From DALYJJ01 sp031969915 (GTDB taxonomy: Bacteria; Acidobacteriota; Terriglobia; Bryobacterales; Bryobacteraceae), in assembly GCA_031969915.1 (NCBI GenBank), contig DALYJJ010000178.1, forward strand, positions 1-10,904: a DNA stretch of 10,904 nt. Reading direction: 5' to 3'. The translations under genes were made by a program, and so were the position numbers. The notes under the pieces are model-generated. The model saw only the letters and a list, made by a program, of their open reading frames with translations. It searched no databases and was not told the DNA's origin. Numbering within the stretch: position 1 is the stretch's first letter; every line of letters starts with the position of its first letter. Below are positions 6,895 to 10,904 of the stretch, one piece after another.

Positions 6895-7194
6895 TTAGTC
6901 TTTTATCCTAGCGCGCTCGAGTGCTTTTTCAAGCTCATCCTTACCCCAGGCGGTGCTGATGAAGAGTTCCTGGCGCGCGCCCGCGCTCAGCGCAATGGCC
7001 TTCCAACCGTTGGTGGTGGGCACGGTGACGCGCACCTTCACCTCGCCGCGCGCGTCGCGAACAGGCTTGATCACGCCTGGAATGACGCTCCGCACTTCCG
7101 GGTTGTCGCGCAGCAGGCGGGAGCACATATCGCGCACGCCGTCGATGATGCTGTGCTCGATCTTGAGCTTGCCCTTCTCCGCGCGAAGCTTCAT
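6895..7194 (-). CDS. Small DUF2103-like protein (putative metal-binding)
   Basis: 99-residue protein of unknown function, predicted soluble with no signal or membrane segment. The pattern of an early histidine (EHSIIDGV, 13-20, His14), VRSVIPGVIKPVRDARG (34-50), VKVRVTVPTTNGWKAIA (52-68) and QELFIST (75-81) resembles, from memory, the DUF2103 family, which is annotated as predicted metal-binding and found in cyanobacteria and archaea. This match is by eye and moderate only; the cysteines sometimes linked with metal sites are reduced to one (Cys24). Its ATG overlaps the TamB stop as ATGA, and ilvD begins nine bases after its stop, so it sits inside a tight cotranscribed unit. The high lysine and arginine content at both ends could also suit nucleic-acid contact. 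The gene is real on context and codon pattern; the function is open. Confidence 0.75.
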   Translation of the reverse strand: MKLRAEKGKLKIEHSIIDGVRDMCSRLLRDNPEVRSVIPGVIKPVRDARGEVKVRVTVPTTNGWKAIALSAGARQELFISTAWGKDELEKALERARIKD

Positions 7195-10100
7195 CGGAAG
7201 CGCCTCCGTACCTGGAAATCGACGCCCAGCACGCCGTTTTCATCGCGCACGGCGATGACGCTGAAGCGTCCGGTCAGATTCCACTCCAGACGCACGAGTT
7301 GCTGCTGGGTGCGGGAGAGGTTGGTGACATAGGTGAGCGTCACGTCCTTTGAGATCTGCTGCTCCAGCGTCAGGCGCGCCTGCGGCGTGTTGTCGAGCCC
7401 GTTGAGCTGCGGGTCGATCTTCAGCCGGCTGACGCCGAAGAAGCGCTGGAGGCGGCCCGTGACCGGCGCCGATACCGCCGCACCAAGCAGAGAGTTCGCT
7501 CCGCCCTGCCCGGCGGTGGAAGCGGTTTGCCGTACTTCGGAATTCGGGTCGGCGGAGACCGGCGAGCGGCCCACGGTGAGCAGGGCGATGATCTCGTTCA
7601 ACTGCAGGGGCGGGTCGGCGCGGTAGTTCACGTTCAGCTTGTCCATCGGACCTGCGAAGTTGATGTTCACGGTGACGGCGCGCACGCGCGTCTCGACGTC
7701 CATGTCGAGCACGGGTTCAATCTTGGCCGGGTTGAAGAACGAAATTTCGCCGCGGTTGATGGTGTACTTGGTGCCGAAGAACTGGATTTCGCCGCGGTCC
7801 ACGGTGACGTCGCCGAGCAGCACGGGCTTGGCGGGGCTGCCGCGCAGGTGGAGGCGCGCATCGAGCTGGATGTCGCGAGTCAGCGTGGTCTGCACCTGCA
7901 CGTTGGGTGCGGTGTCGATGCGGACATCGAGCTGGAGCCCCTGCAGAAACTCGTTCTGCGTGGGTGGCGCCTGCACGGCGCGCGAGGTGTCGGCCAGCAG
8001 GCTCGCCAGGTCGGTGCGGGGCGTGATGCCGCTGCGGACGATGGTCAACGTGCCGCCCAGGAGGCTGCGCGCGGGCGTTCCGCTCAGGTTCAAGTCGGCG
8101 TCCACCGTCGTGCTGACGCCCTCGGGGTAGCGCACGCGTACCTTGGCCAGGGTGCCTAGCAGGCGGTAGAACAGCTCGCCGCCGGACAGGCCGACGAAGC
8201 CGCCCAGTTGAATCTGGCCGCCGCCCGTTTGCGCGGTGATGCGCTGGATGTTGGCGCGATTGCGGTCGAAGAGCACCAGACCGTTGGCCTTCTCAACGCC
8301 GTTCGGCACGCCGCGCAGATAGAATGACGCGTCGGCGAGTTCCATCCGGCCGCCGAACTGGGGATCGAGAAACGATCCGCGAACGGCGGCGTCGAGCGTC
8401 GAGCGGCCGGCGGCGATCAAGTCCGGGTTGAAGCTGTTCAACACGGCCAGGTTCATGCGGCCGTTCAGCCGCAGATCCCAGGGATTGCGCTGTCCGAAGG
8501 CGAGCGTGCCCACCGCGGTGAGATTGGTTTCCGGGGCCACGAAGACGGCCTGTTCGAAACGGAGGCCCCTGCGATCGAGCGACAACACAAGCGGGCCCTG
8601 GTTGCGCACCACCAGGGTGGAGCTCTCGAGTTTGGGACGAAGCTCGAAATCGCCGGCGCGGATTCGAGCGGGGGCGTCGAGGAGCGGGCCGTCCAACGTG
8701 GCCTCCGCCGACACGTGGCCCGCGAAGGGGAGGGACTTCGATTCGAGCAGCGGTTCGAGCGCCGCGAACGGGAACTTTCCGAGCGAGAGCCGGAGCTTTG
8801 ATGGGAAGCCCTCGGCGAGCCGTACCTGGCCGCCGCCCCGGGCTTCGCTGCCGAGCAGGTTCGCGGTGACGGCGAGCGTGACCGTACCGTTCGCGGTGCT
8901 GGCCTCCACCGCGGCGGAGCCGAAGCGCTTCTTTGCGGCCTCCACTTCGCGCAGCGCGGCGCGGCCCTCGATCGACAGCAGCTCCGTGCTCTTCTCCGCG
9001 ATGCGGGCCTCCCCGCTGAGGTCCAGGTCGAGCAGCGCGGAGAAGCTCTGGTTCCAATCGCGCACAGCGCTGATGCGCGAGAGCGGTGCGCCCTCGCCCT
9101 TGATCCGGAAGCGCGTCCTGGGCGGCTCATGGACCCCGCTCACGGCGAATCGCGCGCCGCCCAACCTCACCGAACCTTCGGTCACCTCGATGCGATCGCG
9201 CGTCGCGATGACCTTGGCCTCCGCCCCGTCCAGGCGGTCGTTTCCGTAACCGGGCGCGTCGACATCGACATCGGCCCGCACGACGGGCCCACCCACGGTG
9301 CCCTCGATGCGGCCCGTTGCCGCGAGGATGCCGTACGCGTCGGCCCACTGCCGGATGTCCACCGAGCGCAGCCGGAACCGGCCGTCGAGCGAGGCGCTGC
9401 CGGGGAGCCTCCAATCGGACAAGACGGCGTGCGCGCTCCCTTCGAGGTGCGCCGAGCCTTGGCGGGCCGTGAGAGAGCGCACGGTGAGCCCGGTGGCCGA
9501 GGCCTCCACCACCGCCTCGACGGTTTCGAACTCCCGATCGCGGTAGAACAGCCGGCGCGCGGACGCCTTTCCGGCGATTCGGGGTTTCTCGAGCGATCCG
9601 GTCACGGCGCCGTCGAAGCGCAGTTCACCGTGACGGAGGGCGACGGGCAGCGCCGGGGGCGGGTTGGGCGTGAACAGCGAGGCCGCGGGAAGCAGGTCCT
9701 CGACGTCGCTCGTGAGGAGAACGACTTTGAGTGTTTCGCCCAGTGTGCCGTCGAAGTTGATGCGCGTGACGGGCGTGGACAGGAACGATTGCCCCAGGTA
9801 GAGGCGTCCCTCCCGCTGCCGGTAGTTGACGTTGACGCCGCCATCGAGCGGGCGGGCGCCCTGCTCCGCGGTGAGGCGTAAGGCGGCGTCGGCGACGGCG
9901 TCGTGCACCTGGCCGTTTTCGACGCGGCCCTCCGCCTTCACAGTCCCGGTGACGCTGCTCGACCACGGCAGCGCCTTGCCCGCGCCGAATTGCACGACGC
10001 GTTGGAGCGAGAGCCCGTTCAGTTCGCCCTCCACCGAAAAGCGCCCGTTGCCGAAGCGCGCCGCGCCGTCCATTTCGCCGTCCAACGCCTGCAGGCGTAG

Positions 10101-10904
10101 CTGCTCGAAGTCCGCCGAGCCTCCGCTCCAACGAACCTTCGATTCCAGGTGAATGCCGGGGACAAGCACGCCGCGATACTTCCAGGCGATGCCGCGGGTT
10201 TGAATGGCGCCCAGGATGGCGAGCGGCCTTTCGCGCGCGGCCTCCACGGTGCCCTGAAAACGAACCGTGCCGACCGGCTCGATGGGCAGCGAGACGCGCC
10301 GCGACAGTTCGGCGATGGCCAGGTCGACGTTCACGTCGAACACCGCCCGGAGCGCCTTGAAGTCGCGGAGTTCGCCGCGCGCGATGAGCGTGGAGGGGCC
10401 GGAGGTGACGCGCGCGCCGGGAATGGCGATCATCCCCTTCTCGAGTACCAACGCGGATTCCAGGCGGCTGAGTTCCAGATCGTCGACGCCGGTGGTGGAG
10501 AGCCGCAGCGCGGACACCGCGAGGTCGCCGATATAGCGGGGACCGGCGGGCTCATAGCGCAGCGACGCGCGAAACGCACCCGTCTGGAGGGAGAGCGGGA
10601 TCTCGCGCGAGTCGTAACGCAGGGTTGCGTCCTGGATCTCCAGCGAACCGAGGGCGAGATCGAGCACCTGCTGCATCACATCGCCGGAGGACCGGCGCGC
10701 CGCCGGCGGCACCGGCAGATTCGTCCGGCCGTCGGGGCCCACGATGATATTCGCGGCCGGCTTCACCAGAGTCAGGCTCTCGACATTCACCTTGCGATCG
10801 ATGAAGGACGGGAAGTGCAGCCCCACCGTCAGGCGTTCAGCGCGAAGGAGCGGCGGCGCGTCGGGTGGCTCGGAGGCGCGCAGCACGAGGGCGCGAACCT
10901 CCGC
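7191..10904 (-). CDS. tamB: TamB-like translocation/assembly module protein (partial, N terminus outside window)
   Basis: Very long envelope protein thought to bridge the inner and outer membranes as a hydrophobic beta-groove, helping outer-membrane protein assembly and/or phospholipid transport. The reading frame is open to the right edge, so the true start and the expected N-terminal membrane anchor lie beyond it; 1237 codons are visible. The first part is AsmA-like: LTVGLHFPSFIDRKVNVESL followed by GPDGRTNLP, the typical AsmA/TamB N-terminal repeat. The middle is made of repeated short amphipathic beta strands. The last 370 or so residues form the TamB (DUF490) domain, with GEIQFFGTKYTINRGEISF and LQLNEIIALLTVGR, ending in VDFQVRRRFR, a basic-aromatic terminus common in the family. 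A GTG at 10886 could be mistaken for the start but has no sequence support as one. The stop overlaps the DUF2103-like ATG. No tamA/BamA-like gene is visible, though it may lie beyond the edge. Confidence 0.92.
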   Translation of the reverse strand, partial: AEVRALVLRASEPPDAPPLLRAERLTVGLHFPSFIDRKVNVESLTLVKPAANIIVGPDGRTNLPVPPAARRSSGDVMQQVLDLALGSLEIQDATLRYDSREIPLSLQTGAFRASLRYEPAGPRYIGDLAVSALRLSTTGVDDLELSRLESALVLEKGMIAIPGARVTSGPSTLIARGELRDFKALRAVFDVNVDLAIAELSRRVSLPIEPVGTVRFQGTVEAARERPLAILGAIQTRGIAWKYRGVLVPGIHLESKVRWSGGSADFEQLRLQALDGEMDGAARFGNGRFSVEGELNGLSLQRVVQFGAGKALPWSSSVTGTVKAEGRVENGQVHDAVADAALRLTAEQGARPLDGGVNVNYRQREGRLYLGQSFLSTPVTRINFDGTLGETLKVVLLTSDVEDLLPAASLFTPNPPPALPVALRHGELRFDGAVTGSLEKPRIAGKASARRLFYRDREFETVEAVVEASATGLTVRSLTARQGSAHLEGSAHAVLSDWRLPGSASLDGRFRLRSVDIRQWADAYGILAATGRIEGTVGGPVVRADVDVDAPGYGNDRLDGAEAKVIATRDRIEVTEGSVRLGGARFAVSGVHEPPRTRFRIKGEGAPLSRISAVRDWNQSFSALLDLDLSGEARIAEKSTELLSIEGRAALREVEAAKKRFGSAAVEASTANGTVTLAVTANLLGSEARGGGQVRLAEGFPSKLRLSLGKFPFAALEPLLESKSLPFAGHVSAEATLDGPLLDAPARIRAGDFELRPKLESSTLVVRNQGPLVLSLDRRGLRFEQAVFVAPETNLTAVGTLAFGQRNPWDLRLNGRMNLAVLNSFNPDLIAAGRSTLDAAVRGSFLDPQFGGRMELADASFYLRGVPNGVEKANGLVLFDRNRANIQRITAQTGGGQIQLGGFVGLSGGELFYRLLGTLAKVRVRYPEGVSTTVDADLNLSGTPARSLLGGTLTIVRSGITPRTDLASLLADTSRAVQAPPTQNEFLQGLQLDVRIDTAPNVQVQTTLTRDIQLDARLHLRGSPAKPVLLGDVTVDRGEIQFFGTKYTINRGEISFFNPAKIEPVLDMDVETRVRAVTVNINFAGPMDKLNVNYRADPPLQLNEIIALLTVGRSPVSADPNSEVRQTASTAGQGGANSLLGAAVSAPVTGRLQRFFGVSRLKIDPQLNGLDNTPQARLTLEQQISKDVTLTYVTNLSRTQQQLVRLEWNLTGRFSVIAVRDENGVLGVDFQVRRRFR

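Noticed and set aside
10864..10886. GTG at 10886 as the start of the TamB-like gene
   Set aside because: The frame is open to the window edge, upstream codons fit the AsmA-like pattern, and the expected N-terminal membrane anchor is missing, so the real start is outside.

Overview
GC-rich window with tightly packed, overlapping bacterial housekeeping genes. The gene set points to a Gram-negative soil-type bacterium: a TamB-like envelope protein, a Tat-exported gluconate 2-dehydrogenase subunit-3 family protein, GlgA and IlvD. Acidobacteriota of the Solibacter/Bryobacterales type is my best guess from general protein style. This is inference; no rRNA or marker tree is available here. There are no tRNA or rRNA genes, CRISPR arrays, insertion sequences or phage genes.

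Layout. (1) Minus strand, 2652 down to 58: a three-gene overlapping operon. It runs from a Tat-signal gluconate 2-dehydrogenase subunit-3 family protein to an APC-family amino acid permease (8-base overlap) and then folC (4-base ATGA overlap). The folC frame stops after 261 codons, well short of the usual 420 or so, and looks C-terminally truncated. (2) A divergent 110-base intergenic region (2653-2762) with a plausible sigma-70 type promoter pointing right. It also holds a perfect 7-base inverted repeat whose right arm is the Shine-Dalgarno sequence of the next gene. (3) Plus strand, 2763-5127: a YbaK/ProX-type tRNA-editing-like protein, glycogen synthase glgA and thioredoxin trxA, closed by a long intrinsic terminator (5154-5211). 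(4) Minus strand, from the right edge down to 5209: a partial TamB-like protein, a small DUF2103-like protein (ATGA overlap) and ilvD (9-base gap). This group converges on trxA.

The genes serve several unrelated core processes: folate, amino acid uptake and synthesis, glycogen, redox and envelope assembly. I see no dedicated defence, mobile or biosynthetic system. The points most worth a second look are the Shine-Dalgarno-masking hairpin in front of the YbaK-like gene, the shortened folC, and the orphan dehydrogenase small subunit in an operon with a permease instead of its usual GMC partner.
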